Shown piece after piece: positions 15,394 to 23,035 of a DNA stretch of 30,324 nt (within the stretch, counting starts at the first letter, position 1; each line of letters begins with the position of its first letter). Both the position numbers and the translations under genes were made by a program. A model generated the notes under the pieces. That model saw only the letters and a list, made by a program, of their open reading frames with translations. It did not search any database and was not told the origin of the DNA. This stretch comes from Bacillota bacterium (lineage in GTDB: Bacteria; Bacillota; Clostridia; Oscillospirales; Acutalibacteraceae). The DNA lies in assembly GCA_023397245.1 (NCBI GenBank), contig JAEWUH010000195.1, positions 1-30,324 on the forward strand, given 5' to 3'.

Positions 15394-15552
15394 CAGATTG
15401 CAGGTATCATACAGACTGCGGCATATTATGCAAGACAAGGCAGAAAGCACAGCGAACGCCGCAGAGGCTGGGGGTGCTGCAGATAATTTATACTTTCCCT
15501 GTCTCCCTTGCTGCTTTTTCGGCTGCATGGCTTTGGCATCAATCGGACGGTA

Positions 15553-16428
15553 TTACCGACGCCAGGAATTATCCTCGTGAAATATCCCAAGCTGGCGCAT
15601 AAGCTCCGGCAGCCCCGCCTCAAAATTGACGCCGAAGCGCACGTCGGTGCCGGCGTCCTTGGTGCGGCGGATACAGCCGGAAGTAAAATCCACCGCCAGC
15701 TGCATGGCGTTGCCGAGGTTCATCTGGTTCAGGATTCCTGCCAGAAGTACGCTTGCAAAGATATCGCCCGTACCCTGATAGTAGCCCTTGACCCTGGGGG
15801 AAAACGCGTAGGTTACGCTGCCGGCGTCCCGGATATATCCTGCCGCGCCCAGCAGATCCGGGCTGAACCAGATTCCGGTGATGACTACCTGCCCGGGGCC
15901 GAGGTCGCTCAGGCGGCAGAGCAGGTCTTCCACATAACCGCGCGTGTACGGGCCTTCGTGGAAATCCTCACCCAGCAAAAGCGCTGCTTCGGTAATATTG
16001 GGAACGATCAGGTCGGCCTTGCCGCAGAGCTTTGCCATACCCGCGGTCATGGCGGGGTCTATGGTGGAGTACAGTTTTCCGTTATCCGCCATTGCGGGAT
16101 CGACCAGAATAAAATTGTTTTTTGTGCGGAAGGTGCTGAAAAAGTCCGTCACCGCTTCAATCTGGGCAAAGGAACCCAGAAAACCGCTGTAAATCGCGTC
16201 AAACTGCAGACCAAGCTGCTTCCACTGCCTGGTAAACCCCGGCATGTCGTCGGTCAGGTCCCGGTATGTAAAGTTGGGCAGGCCGCCCGTGTGGGAAGAA
16301 AGGACTGCGGTGGGAACCGCGCTGGTCTCAAGTCCGGCCGCGGAAAGAATGGGCAGCGCAACCGTGAGCGAGCATTTTCCAAATCCGGACAGGTCGTTGA
16401 TTGCGGCAACTCTTTTTTGTCTGATCAT
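15553..16428 (-). CDS. Pyridoxamine/pyridoxal kinase (PdxY/PdxK type)
   Basis: The 291-residue protein belongs to the ribokinase-like B6 kinases: start I-N-D-L-S-G-F-G-K-C-S-L-T-V-A-L-P, L-S-S-H-T-G-G near residue 43, V-D-P-A-M-A-D-N-G near 109, P-N-I-T-E-A near 142 and the catalytic G-T-G-D-I-F-A-S near 220 (D as base). It makes PLP or PMP from unphosphorylated vitamers with ATP. The neighbouring divergent gene is a PNPOx-fold protein, which fits a B6 theme, though that fold is widely used. GAGGTG is positioned 6 bases before the ATG. Expression start and control are not evident. The family is clear; the preferred vitamer is uncertain. Confidence 0.9.
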   Translation of the reverse strand: MIRQKRVAAINDLSGFGKCSLTVALPILSAAGLETSAVPTAVLSSHTGGLPNFTYRDLTDDMPGFTRQWKQLGLQFDAIYSGFLGSFAQIEAVTDFFSTFRTKNNFILVDPAMADNGKLYSTIDPAMTAGMAKLCGKADLIVPNITEAALLLGEDFHEGPYTRGYVEDLLCRLSDLGPGQVVITGIWFSPDLLGAAGYIRDAGSVTYAFSPRVKGYYQGTGDIFASVLLAGILNQMNLGNAMQLAVDFTSGCIRRTKDAGTDVRFGVNFEAGLPELMRQLGIFHEDNSWRR

Positions 16429-16618
16429 ACAATCACCTCAGAAAATTCTTTTTGAGTCATTTTTACGTACAATTCTATGTATTACTTTGTATAAAAGAAG
16501 TGCTTTTTTGGAACTGACCGCAAAATATTATTACCATGATAGACGTTAAGCCGCCGGGTGTCAAGGCGAATTATGTAAAACCCCATTTAAAACCGCGAGA
16601 TGTCTCAGGCGGATTGAC

Positions 16619-16647
16619 TTGTAATGTCTGTGTGCAGGCAGTATAAT
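16619..16647 (+). promoter_or_regulatory. Promoter of the PNPOx-fold gene
   Basis: TTGTAA (16619-16624) and TATAAT (16642-16647) are spaced by 17 bases, some 30 bases before the ribosome binding site. A TTGACT five bases further up is too far from the -10. Confidence 0.6.
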
Positions 16648-16680
16648 TCATATAAGAATAAAAACACAGGAGGCGGCATT

Positions 16681-17121
16681 ATGCGCAATCCGGAACAGAC
16701 AATCGGCAATTTAATTGATAAACAGGGCGTATCCTTTCTCGGCTCGGTGGATGAGGACGGCTGCCCGAATCTGAAGGCTATGCTTCCGCCGCGTCTGCGC
16801 GATGGAATCCGGACCTTTTATTTTACGACCAATACACATTCCATGCGGGTGCGGCAGTACCGGGAAAATCCCAAGGCGTGCATTTATTTCTGCGACAAAC
16901 GCTTTTTTCGCGGAGTCATGCTCAAGGGTACCATGGAGGTGCTGGAAGATCCGGCGTCCAAGGAACTGATCTGGCGGGCGGGGGATACGATGTATTACCC
17001 GCTGGGCGTTACCGACCCGGATTACTGTGTGCTGCGTTTTACCGCCCAGGCCGGCAGGTATTACAGCAACTTTCATTCCGAGGATTTTACAGTGGAACAG
17101 GATACAGAAAAAGAAACGTAA
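16681..17121 (+). CDS. Pyridoxamine-phosphate-oxidase-fold flavoprotein
   Basis: A 146-residue protein with the split-barrel PNPOx-like fold. Seen are a strand F-L-G-S-V-D-E-D-G-C-P-N-L-K-A-M near residue 20, then F-Y-F-T-T-N-T-H-S-M-R near 48, a typical flavin-phosphate binding region, and later C-I-Y-F-C-D and G-T-M-E-V-L-E-D. It is shorter than true PdxH and lacks the C-terminal R-x-H region, so it is better viewed as a general-stress or pyridoxamine-5'-phosphate oxidase-family protein of unknown substrate. The start at 16681 is preceded by AGGAGG at 8 bases; the upstream in-frame ATG at 16624 is within the promoter. Its position back to back with a B6 kinase is suggestive but not proof. 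Confidence 0.85.
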   Translation: MRNPEQTIGNLIDKQGVSFLGSVDEDGCPNLKAMLPPRLRDGIRTFYFTTNTHSMRVRQYRENPKACIYFCDKRFFRGVMLKGTMEVLEDPASKELIWRAGDTMYYPLGVTDPDYCVLRFTAQAGRYYSNFHSEDFTVEQDTEKET

Positions 17122-17129
17122 AATGGAAA

Positions 17130-17169
17130 AGCGGCAGGCCCGGGAATTTTCCGGGCCTGCCGCTCTTTT
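17130..17169 (+). terminator. Bidirectional terminator after the PNPOx-fold gene
   Basis: GCGGCAGGCCCGG (17131-17143) pairs with CCGGGCCTGCCGC (17151-17163) around a 7-base loop, followed by CTTTT on the plus strand and CTTTTCC on the minus strand. It separates two convergent genes. Confidence 0.88.
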
Positions 17170-17183
17170 GAACGCCGGGGGAA

Positions 17184-17852
17184 TTATCTCTTTTCCGCAA
17201 TCTCGCCCGCACGCTTATAGATGCTGTTTTCCGGAATAAACCCGCGCACCATGGAAAGCGGGTAAACGTTGCAGTTCCTGCCGATTACCGTGCCGGGATT
17301 CAGGACCGAATTGCAGCCGACCTCCACATGGTCGCCCAGCATGGCGCCGAATTTTTTCAGCCCGGTTTCAATCTGTTCGTCTCCGGCGTGCACAACGACA
17401 AGCGTTTTGTCCGATTTTACGTTGGAGGTAATGGAGCCCGCTCCCATGTGGGATTTGTAGCCCAGCACGGAGTCCCCCACGTAGTTGTAGTGCGGAACCT
17501 GAACGTTATCGAACAGGATGACGTTCTTTAATTCCGTGGAATTGCCCACCACGCAGTTTGCCCCCACCAGCGCGTTGCCGCGGATGAACGCGCACTGCCT
17601 GACTTCGGTGTTCGGCCCGATGATTACCGGCCCGGCGATATAAGCCGAGTCAAAGACCTTGGCTGATTTGGCGATCCATACGTTTTCCCCGCGCTTCTCA
17701 TATTCCTCCGGGGATAACGCCGCGCCGAGCTTTAAAATCAATTCGCCGATTTTCGGCAGGGCTTCCCAGGGGTAGTCAAGGCCGCCAAGCAGTTCGGCTG
17801 CGGCGGTATGGGTCAGATCGTAAAGATTTCGGATGAGTAATTTATCAGACAT
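17184..17852 (-). CDS. Left-handed beta-helix (hexapeptide) acyltransferase-like protein, GlmU-C-terminal type
   Basis: The 222-residue protein starts with a helical part (N-L-Y-D-L-T near residue 9) and then about 130 residues of hexapeptide repeats ([IV]-G-x-x-x-x), for example I-I-G-P-N-T-E-V, V-V-G-N-S-T-E-L, H-M-G-A-G-S-I and V-I-G-R-N-C-N-V. H-Y-N-Y-V-G-D-S-V-L-G resembles the acetyltransferase active-site stretch of GlmU. There is no N-terminal uridyltransferase domain. Proteins of this type in Clostridia are annotated as UDP-GlcNAc pyrophosphorylase-related; a sugar-nucleotide acyltransferase role is plausible but not shown. AAAGGAG lies 8 bases before the start and a promoter precedes it. 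Confidence 0.83.
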   Translation of the reverse strand: MSDKLLIRNLYDLTHTAAAELLGGLDYPWEALPKIGELILKLGAALSPEEYEKRGENVWIAKSAKVFDSAYIAGPVIIGPNTEVRQCAFIRGNALVGANCVVGNSTELKNVILFDNVQVPHYNYVGDSVLGYKSHMGAGSITSNVKSDKTLVVVHAGDEQIETGLKKFGAMLGDHVEVGCNSVLNPGTVIGRNCNVYPLSMVRGFIPENSIYKRAGEIAEKR

Positions 17853-17893
17853 TTAAAATGATGCTCCTTTGTATTTTATTGCAGCTATATAGT

Positions 17894-17922
17894 ATTATAT
17901 TGATTCTTATTGGTAAGTTCAA
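17894..17922 (-). promoter_or_regulatory. Promoter of the beta-helix acyltransferase-like gene
   Basis: On the minus strand TTGAAC (17922-17917), a 17-base spacer and TATAAT (17899-17894). It lies just past the stop of the dockerin gene, so the acyltransferase gene has its own transcript. Confidence 0.75.
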
Positions 17923-17932
17923 CCGTTCGGGG

Positions 17933-18979
17933 CTATTTCATCAGTTTTTTTATTCGGAGCATATCGCTGGTGTCGATTTTCTCGTCCCCGTTGATATCCG
18001 CGGCCTTAAAGAAGAGGCCGGTCAGCTGCCTCTGGTTGGTGATATGCTCATACAGCAGGGCGCCGTCCCGCTCCGTTACTTCGCCGGAACCGGTAAGGTC
18101 GCCGGGAATAACCGCAGTAACGCGGCTTTCCGCCTGCCCGTTCCGCAGAACCTCAACCGTGGAGCCGGTTCCCACGTTTCCGCTTTTCACGGTCGTTCCG
18201 TCCGCGGCCGTCACGCGTACCGCCGCGCCCCGGCCTTCGCTGTCCAGCTGCTTTTGAAGCGTCTCGACGGTTATCGCTTCCGGGAACACATAGACGCGGG
18301 CATCCGTACTGCCGGATTCCGTGCCGGAAGAACCGGAGGAAGGTTCCGTCTCCGAAGATGGGGATGAGGATGCTTCGCTTGAGCCTGAACTTGAACTTGA
18401 ATCGGAGCCGGAAGCCGGTTTCTCCGTACAGTGCGCGCCCTCGTGATCCGGGTCAAAAATATACTCCCGGAACGGGGAGAGCGGATCGATTTCCGTGCCG
18501 TACGGAACGGTCACCAGAAAAAAGCTGCCGTCCGCCTCCACGCGGAAGCCCCGCGTAAAATCGCAGCTTACGCCCTCAATTTCATTCTGAACCAGACTGC
18601 AGTCCGTAATACGGAACCGCGCGATTTTTACGCAGCCGTCCCGGTCGGGGGCTTTGCCCGCAAGATACAGGCAGCCATCCGTCTGAGCTGCCTGCTCGTA
18701 AGCGAACGGAACACTGGTGGCAATGACGGGAGCGCTTTTATCCGGATTTCCGCTGCTGTTCAGCAGAGTAACAAAAGTTTCCTTTCGGGAGTCCGTGCTG
18801 ACAAGAACGTATCCGCTGTCCTTTATGAAAAATTGGCGGTTGTTCTTTAAAACGTAGCTTTGGTCAAGCGCGGAGATATCGGGAAAATTGTCCGCGCGGC
18901 ACAATGGCGTGACCGCGATGAGAAAGGGAAGCAGTATGGATATCAGCAGGAAAAGACGTTTAACGCGAGTACCTGACAT
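17933..18979 (-). CDS. Secreted dockerin type I protein with a Ser-rich linker
   Basis: The 348-residue product has a signal peptide (hydrophobic 9-26, cleavage near C-R-A at 29), an N-terminal domain of about 160 residues built of short beta-strand segments that I do not recognise, a Ser/Glu/Gly-rich linker (about 190-225), a domain with V-Y-V-F-P-E-A-I-T-V-E-T and G-T-T-V-K-S-G-N-V-G-T-G, and a C-terminal dockerin module. The dockerin has two calcium-binding repeats: D-L-T-G-S-G-E-V-T-E-R-D and D-I-N-G-D-E-K-I-D-T-S-D, each followed by a helix. Dockerins bind cohesins, but no cohesin protein lies here. The start is preceded by GGGGGTG. Many Clostridia carry isolated dockerin proteins whose role is unrelated to cellulose. 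Confidence 0.8.
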   Translation of the reverse strand: MSGTRVKRLFLLISILLPFLIAVTPLCRADNFPDISALDQSYVLKNNRQFFIKDSGYVLVSTDSRKETFVTLLNSSGNPDKSAPVIATSVPFAYEQAAQTDGCLYLAGKAPDRDGCVKIARFRITDCSLVQNEIEGVSCDFTRGFRVEADGSFFLVTVPYGTEIDPLSPFREYIFDPDHEGAHCTEKPASGSDSSSSSGSSEASSSPSSETEPSSGSSGTESGSTDARVYVFPEAITVETLQKQLDSEGRGAAVRVTAADGTTVKSGNVGTGSTVEVLRNGQAESRVTAVIPGDLTGSGEVTERDGALLYEHITNQRQLTGLFFKAADINGDEKIDTSDMLRIKKLMK

Positions 18980-19166
18980 AATTCGACACCCCCAAAAAGC
19001 TTAATTCGATAGTAGCACCTATAAATCCACAGCGAAAATAAATGTGAAGATTATTCAACAAAACTGCTTTTGGAGTGATTCAGGTAAAGCTGCGAATGAA
19101 AATTTTTTTGCACCCATTTAATCTGTTTCAGCGCCTCGGATAATTCAACAGAAAGTAGAAACCGTA

Positions 19167-19303
19167 TAAAAAAAGCAAAGACCGGCATAGCCGGTCTTTG
19201 CTTTATGGGGAGGAGTTGTATTGAAAAGGTCGTGGTAAATCCTTACCACAAGTCTTGTTATCAAATTAGTTTTTGTTCTTGCTTTTGCCTTGATTGATTT
19301 TGT
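19167..19303 (-). ncRNA. Candidate small regulatory RNA (about 137 nt) with an exposed CU-rich anti-Shine-Dalgarno stretch
   Basis: On the minus strand a perfect promoter (19310-19338) is followed about 135 bases later by a strong intrinsic terminator (19168-19204), with no convincing open frame between. The predicted RNA begins near 19303, has an AU-rich 5' part, a small hairpin GTGGTAA/TTACCAC (19232-19249), then CAACTCCTCCCC (19218-19207) and the terminator hairpin. The CUCCUCCCC run complements Shine-Dalgarno sequences and would be unpaired just before the terminator, as in several Firmicutes sRNAs that block translation starts. I cannot assign it to a known family. A 61-codon minus frame starting at 19330 begins between the -35 and -10 and so cannot be the product of this promoter. 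Confidence 0.65.
19168..19204 (-). terminator. Intrinsic terminator of the candidate small RNA
   Basis: AAAGCAAAGACCGG and CCGGTCTTTGCTTT pair around a short loop (19171-19204). On the minus strand the stem is followed by an uninterrupted run of seven T (forward A residues 19168-19174), partly paired into the stem. On the plus strand there is no T run beyond CTTTAT. Confidence 0.85.
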
Positions 19304-19309
19304 GATTTC

Positions 19310-19338
19310 ATTATAATACCCATATTTCACGGTGTCAA
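19310..19338 (-). promoter_or_regulatory. Perfect consensus promoter of the candidate small RNA
   Basis: On the minus strand TTGACA (19338-19333) and TATAAT (19315-19310) match the SigA consensus at all twelve positions with an exact 17-base spacer. Such a match usually marks a strong, constitutive promoter. Confidence 0.87.
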
Positions 19339-19651
19339 TGTCTGATCAAACAATTCAGATATAATCTCTTTATTGTATAAAACGCAGTTTTTTGTCGCTC
19401 AAATTTAGTTATTTTTGACTAGTAGTTTTCGTAAATTATCGCAACGGGTTTCTCTGTAAATTATGAAACGGAATTCTAAATAAGACTGATTCTCATTTTT
19501 TCGGTACAGCGGAGGTTCGGTTGACCGGAAAAACATGCGGCTGCGGATGGCGGTACAATATTACTATCCGTATTGTTCATGCTCCGTCCTGCGGAATTCA
19601 TCGCAATCCGGCGGTTTCCTGCCCCGTCCACCGTTCTGCGCCCCTTGCCAA
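19339..19651. other. Non-coding gap between the small RNA promoter and trpB2
   Basis: I see no gene here on either strand. The left half is AT-rich (including TTTTTGACTAGTAG and other weak promoter-like pieces), the right half is more GC-rich and merges into the hairpin past trpB2. The short frames present lack ribosome binding sites and protein-like composition. Confidence 0.5.
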
Positions 19652-19681
19652 GCCCTTCCCGCTTCCGTAAACGGGAAGGGC
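19652..19681 (-). terminator. Hairpin downstream of trpB2, possible terminator
   Basis: GCCCTTCCCG (19652-19661) and CGGGAAGGGC (19672-19681) form a 10-bp stem about 22 bases past the trpB2 stop. No T run follows on the minus strand, so it may be a weak terminator or a message-stabilising stem. Confidence 0.4.
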
Positions 19682-19702
19682 CGGGGCAGCGAAAAGAAAT
19701 CG

Positions 19703-21085
19703 TTATTCCTGAATGCCGGGGATTTTCGGCAGCGAGTCAAAGCCGGGCTGCAGGTCCTCGTCGCTCGGAATATAATCCGTCATGGTATGCTCAATAAAGG
19801 AGGTGTACGCGGCCATATCAAAGTAGCCGGTGCCGGTCAGACCGAACAAGATGGTTTTTGCTTCGCCGGTCTCCTTGCAGCGGAGCGCTTCGTCAATCGC
19901 CACGCGGATGGCATGTGAGCTCTCCGGCGCGGGAAGAATGGTTTCCACTTTGGCAAACAGCGTCGCCGCCTCAAATACTCTGGATTGCTCCACGGAGCGC
20001 GCTTCATCGAGATAGCCGTCGTGATACAGCTTGGAAAGGATCGGCGACATTCCGTGATAGCGCAGGCCGCCCGCGTGGTTCGGCGACGGGATGAAGCCGC
20101 TGCCCAGCGTGTACATCTTTGCAAGCGGGGTGACCTTGCCGGTGTCACAGAAATCGTAGGCGTAGCGTCCGCGCGTCATGGACGGGCAGGAAGCCGGTTC
20201 TACCGCGATGAAATGCGGGCTGGCCTTGCCGAGCAGCTTATCCTGCATAAACGGGGCAATCAGGCCGCCGAGGTTGGAACCGCCGCCCGCGCAGCCGATG
20301 ACGATATCCGGGTACTCGCCGAGGATTTCCATTGCGGTCTTGCTCTCCAGCCCGATCACGGACTGATGCAGAAGAACCTGATTCAGAACCGAACCCAGAA
20401 CATAGCGGCAGTTCGGGGTGGTGGTCGCTTTTTCAATCGCCTCGGAAATGGCGCAGCCGAGGCTTCCGGTGGTGTCGGGATCGGCGGCAAGAATCGCACG
20501 GCCTACCTGCGTGGTGTCGCTGGGGCTGGGGATAACGTTTGCGCCGAAGGTTTGAATGATCGCTTTGCGGTAGGGCTTCTGATTGTAGGAAGCCTTTACC
20601 ATAAATACGGTCAGGTCAATGTCGAAATACGCGCAGGCTTCCGCAAGCGCAGTGCCCCACTGGCCGGCGCCCGTTTCCGTGGTAAGGCTGGTGAGCCCCT
20701 GTTTTTTGGCGTAATAGACCTGCGCCACGGCGGAGTTCAGTTTATGGCTGCCAGAGGTATTGTTGCCTTCAAATTTAAAATAGATTTTTGCCGGCGTATC
20801 CAGATATTTTTCCAGATTGTAAGCGCGGCAAAGCGGGGAAGGGCGGTACATCTTGTAAATGTCCTGAATTTCCTCCGGAATATCAAAATAACGCGTTTGA
20901 GTGTCCATTTCCTGCTTTGCCAGATCCTCGCAGAAAATCGGATACAGCTCCTGTGTCTGAATTGGCTTCATGGTCCCGGGGTTCAGCATCGGATCCGGAA
21001 GTTCCTTCATATCGGCCCGCAGGTTATACCACTGCTTCGGTAGCTGCTCCTCGGTTAAATTGAATCTGTGCGGTATTTTTGCCAT
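19703..21085 (-). CDS. TrpB2-type tryptophan synthase beta chain (PLP enzyme)
   Basis: The 460-residue protein is of the TrpB2 (TrpB-like) class: longer than TrpB1, with the N-terminal I-P-H-R-F-N-L and R-P-S-P-L-C-R-A region, the PLP lysine in N-T-S-G-S-H-K-L-N-S-A (K115), E-T-G-A-G-Q-W-G around the catalytic acid, and phosphate-binding C-A-G-G-G-S-N-L-G-G near residue 268. It makes tryptophan from serine and indole; TrpB2 enzymes often act without a TrpA partner, for instance in indole salvage. No trpA or other trp gene is adjacent. The start at 21085 follows GAGGAG by about 8 bases; a frame extension to a TTG at 21109 lacks support. The Trp-specific T-box upstream ties expression to uncharged tRNA-Trp, which supports the tryptophan role. 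Confidence 0.93.
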   Translation of the reverse strand: MAKIPHRFNLTEEQLPKQWYNLRADMKELPDPMLNPGTMKPIQTQELYPIFCEDLAKQEMDTQTRYFDIPEEIQDIYKMYRPSPLCRAYNLEKYLDTPAKIYFKFEGNNTSGSHKLNSAVAQVYYAKKQGLTSLTTETGAGQWGTALAEACAYFDIDLTVFMVKASYNQKPYRKAIIQTFGANVIPSPSDTTQVGRAILAADPDTTGSLGCAISEAIEKATTTPNCRYVLGSVLNQVLLHQSVIGLESKTAMEILGEYPDIVIGCAGGGSNLGGLIAPFMQDKLLGKASPHFIAVEPASCPSMTRGRYAYDFCDTGKVTPLAKMYTLGSGFIPSPNHAGGLRYHGMSPILSKLYHDGYLDEARSVEQSRVFEAATLFAKVETILPAPESSHAIRVAIDEALRCKETGEAKTILFGLTGTGYFDMAAYTSFIEHTMTDYIPSDEDLQPGFDSLPKIPGIQE

Positions 21086-21117
21086 AAAAATTTCTCCTCT
21101 CGTATTCAAATGAAAAT

Positions 21118-21157
21118 AAAAAAACGCTCTTGCCCCTGAAACTCAGGGACAAGAGCG
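21118..21157 (-). terminator. Terminator of the T-box leader
   Basis: CGCTCTTGTCCCTGA and TCAGGGGCAAGAGCG (21157-21125) make a long stem with a G-T pair and short loop, followed on the minus strand by seven T residues (forward A 21118-21124). Its 5' arm follows the T-box sequence, so the two folds are mutually exclusive. Confidence 0.87.
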
Positions 21158-21400
21158 ATTGGCTCCTGCGGTACCACCCATAATTGCGCTTGAAAAAGCG
21201 CCTCTTTTTCCATGCACCGTCATGCACGCTCCCTTGGTAACGGGCGGAGTTCCCGTCAAAAGCTACTCGAATCGAATTCTTTCGCTCTGCCCTCATAAGT
21301 CCATTCAACAAGTCCCGCCCTGCCGCAATCACACCCCCTGCGGCTCTCTTTGAAAGCGCTTTGCCTGCCTACTACTCTTAATCGTCGGTTTATTGATCTT
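21118..21400 (-). promoter_or_regulatory. T-box riboswitch leader, tryptophan-specific (TGG specifier)
   Basis: On the minus strand the leader shows the stem I start A-G-A-G-T-A-G-T-A-G-G (near 21375), a distal AGAGAG block, and the specifier loop GAA-TGG-ACT with TGG at 21303-21301. The antiterminator T-box AATTATGGGTGGTACCGC lies at 21185-21168, and the terminator follows it. The TGG specifier predicts tRNA-Trp. Uncharged tRNA would pair with the TGGT-containing bulge and stabilise the antiterminator, turning on trpB2. The specifier assignment was made by position relative to GAA...AC and by fit with the gene. Confidence 0.93.
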
Positions 21401-21407
21401 GTGCTTT

Positions 21408-21436
21408 ATTATATTCACAATTTAACGTGATGTCAA
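21408..21436 (-). promoter_or_regulatory. Promoter of the T-box/trpB2 unit
   Basis: On the minus strand TTGACA (21436-21431), a 17-base spacer and TATAAT (21413-21408), a complete match to consensus. Transcription would start near 21401, just before stem I. Confidence 0.87.
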
Positions 21437-21565
21437 GTGAAACTTTCGGAATTTGCGGCGCCCTTGTATTTATTAATTGATAATGTTAAAATTATTAAAC
21501 ATTAATATTATTTTAACCGGATGGATAAATATACGGTTAAAGCGGGCTGCTTTACGGGGGAAGAA

Positions 21566-22933
21566 ATGGAACTGAAAAAGAACGATATCGTTGAACTGGA
21601 GATTACGGGATATACCGCGGAGGGCAGCGGGGTGGGCCGCTGGCAGGATATTGCGGTGTTTGTGCCGCTTGCGGCGGCGGGGGACAGGCTGAGCGTAAGG
21701 ATACTAAAAACCGCGAAAACGTATGCGTTCGGCAGAATCGAAAAAACAATTCGCCCTTCAGAGCAGCGGATAGACGCCGGCTGCTCCCAGTTTTCCCAAT
21801 GCGGCGGCTGCGTGTACCGGCACATCGGCTATGACGCGGAGCTGCGCGCCAAGCAGCAGCGTGTGCAGGATGCGTTGGAACGCATCGGCGGATTCCATAA
21901 TGTTGTCTTAAATCCGATTGTCGGCGCGGAGCAGCCGGATCATTACCGCAACAAAGCGCAGATTCCCATCGGCTGTGAGGGCGGCAAAATCCGTATGGGC
22001 TTCTATGCCAGCCACAGCCACCGGATCATCAGCTGCAGCGAGTGCCTTTTGCAGCCGGAAGCCTTTACCGCCGCGATGAACGCGTTTCAGGAGTGGGCGG
22101 AAAAAAGCGGCGAGGACGTCTATGACGAGCAGACCGGAAAAGGCAGGCTCAGGCACCTGTATCTCCGGCAGGCGGAAGCAACGGGCGAAATCATGGTCTG
22201 CGTAGTGGTGAACGGCAACGGGGTGCACCATGAGCCGGAGCTGGTTGAGCTGCTCAAAAAGAACGTACCGGGACTGAAGAGCGTAATTATCAACAGTAAC
22301 CGCGAGAAGACGAATGTGATTCTCGGCAGGAAATGCCGTACCGTCTGGGGAAGCGATTATATAACGGATATCCTTTGCGGGCTGAAATTCAATATTTCCC
22401 CCATGTCCTTTTATCAGGTTAACCGCAGTCAGGCGGAGCGCCTATATACCGTCGCGGGCAAATACGCAGGACTGACCGGCGGCGAAACCCTGCTGGATCT
22501 TTACTGCGGCACGGGCACCATCGGCCTTTCCATGGCGGATAAAGCAAAAAATGTCATCGGTGTGGAAATCATCGAGCAGGCGGTGGAGGACGCAAAAAAG
22601 AACGCCGCTTTAAATGGGATTGAGAATGCAGAATTCCTGTGCATGGACGCCGCAAAAGCTGCCGCTATGCTTGCGAACCGCGGCGTAAAGCCGAATGTGG
22701 TTATTCTCGACCCGCCGCGCAAGGGCTGCGACGCAGGTCTGATTGAAACCGTAGCCGGTATGGTGCCGCAGCGGGTAGTCTATGTTTCCTGCGACCCCGC
22801 AACCCTGGCGCGCGATCTGAAGCTTTTCGCGGCAAAGGGCTACAAAACGCTGGAGGCCACGCCGGTGGATATGTTCCCGAGGACTAGCCATGTGGAGACG
22901 ATAGTGTTGATACAACGGGTAGATGTGAAATGA
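21566..22933 (+). CDS. 23S rRNA (uracil-5-)-methyltransferase, RlmD/RumA family
   Basis: A 455-residue SAM-dependent RNA methyltransferase. An N-terminal TRAM domain (E-L-K-K-N-D-I-V-E-L-E-I-T-G-Y, G-S-G-V-G-R, about 1-60) is followed by a [4Fe-4S] site C-x5-C-x2-C (C-S-Q-F-S-Q-C-G-G-C) with a fourth Cys later (I-I-S-C-S-E-C). The SAM domain has L-L-D-L-Y-C-G-T-G-T-I-G, I-L-D-P-P-R-K-G and the nucleophile in Y-V-S-C-D-P-A-T-L-A-R-D. It methylates C5 of a uridine in 23S rRNA in this family; TrmA-like tRNA action is an alternative. The start at 21566 is chosen because GGGGGAAG precedes it and the family begins near the TRAM domain; an in-frame ATG at 21521 has no ribosome binding site. A terminator follows at 22993. 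Confidence 0.9.
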   Translation: MELKKNDIVELEITGYTAEGSGVGRWQDIAVFVPLAAAGDRLSVRILKTAKTYAFGRIEKTIRPSEQRIDAGCSQFSQCGGCVYRHIGYDAELRAKQQRVQDALERIGGFHNVVLNPIVGAEQPDHYRNKAQIPIGCEGGKIRMGFYASHSHRIISCSECLLQPEAFTAAMNAFQEWAEKSGEDVYDEQTGKGRLRHLYLRQAEATGEIMVCVVVNGNGVHHEPELVELLKKNVPGLKSVIINSNREKTNVILGRKCRTVWGSDYITDILCGLKFNISPMSFYQVNRSQAERLYTVAGKYAGLTGGETLLDLYCGTGTIGLSMADKAKNVIGVEIIEQAVEDAKKNAALNGIENAEFLCMDAAKAAAMLANRGVKPNVVILDPPRKGCDAGLIETVAGMVPQRVVYVSCDPATLARDLKLFAAKGYKTLEATPVDMFPRTSHVETIVLIQRVDVK

Positions 22934-22992
22934 TAAATAATAATAGAATAAAATAATTAATAATAGAATGAACGTTAGACGCAATTGTTTTT

Positions 22993-23033
22993 CTCCTCGG
23001 CAAGTATTATACTAATGCCGAGGAGTTGTTTTT
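22993..23033 (+). terminator. Hairpin with T run after the rRNA methyltransferase gene, also masking the tnsA ribosome binding site
   Basis: CTCCTCGGCA (22993-23002) pairs with TGCCGAGGAG (23016-23025), then TTGTTTTT. The GAGGAG of the 3' arm is also the ribosome binding site of the tnsA pseudogene at 23036, and the loop contains TATTATAC, which resembles a -10. The arrangement would stop or translationally silence transcripts entering from upstream. Confidence 0.7.
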
Positions 23034-23035
23034 AT

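Noticed and set aside
15508..16455. Long open frame (315 codons) on the plus strand
   Set aside because: Antisense to the pyridoxamine kinase gene; the reading is rich in Gly, Arg and His without recognisable motifs.
19145..19330. 61-codon minus-strand frame near the candidate small RNA
   Set aside because: Its ATG is upstream of the predicted transcription start, it lacks a ribosome binding site, and it runs through the terminator hairpin.
19985..21043. Long open frame (352 codons) on the plus strand
   Set aside because: Antisense to trpB2, whose family motifs are unmistakable; the shadow has no domain or start signal.
22938..22970. Two AATAATAGAAT repeats about 20 bases apart before tnsA, possible TnsB sites
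   Set aside because: The spacing resembles transposon end repeats, but the sequence is simple AT-rich text, and no TGT terminus or second end could be found.
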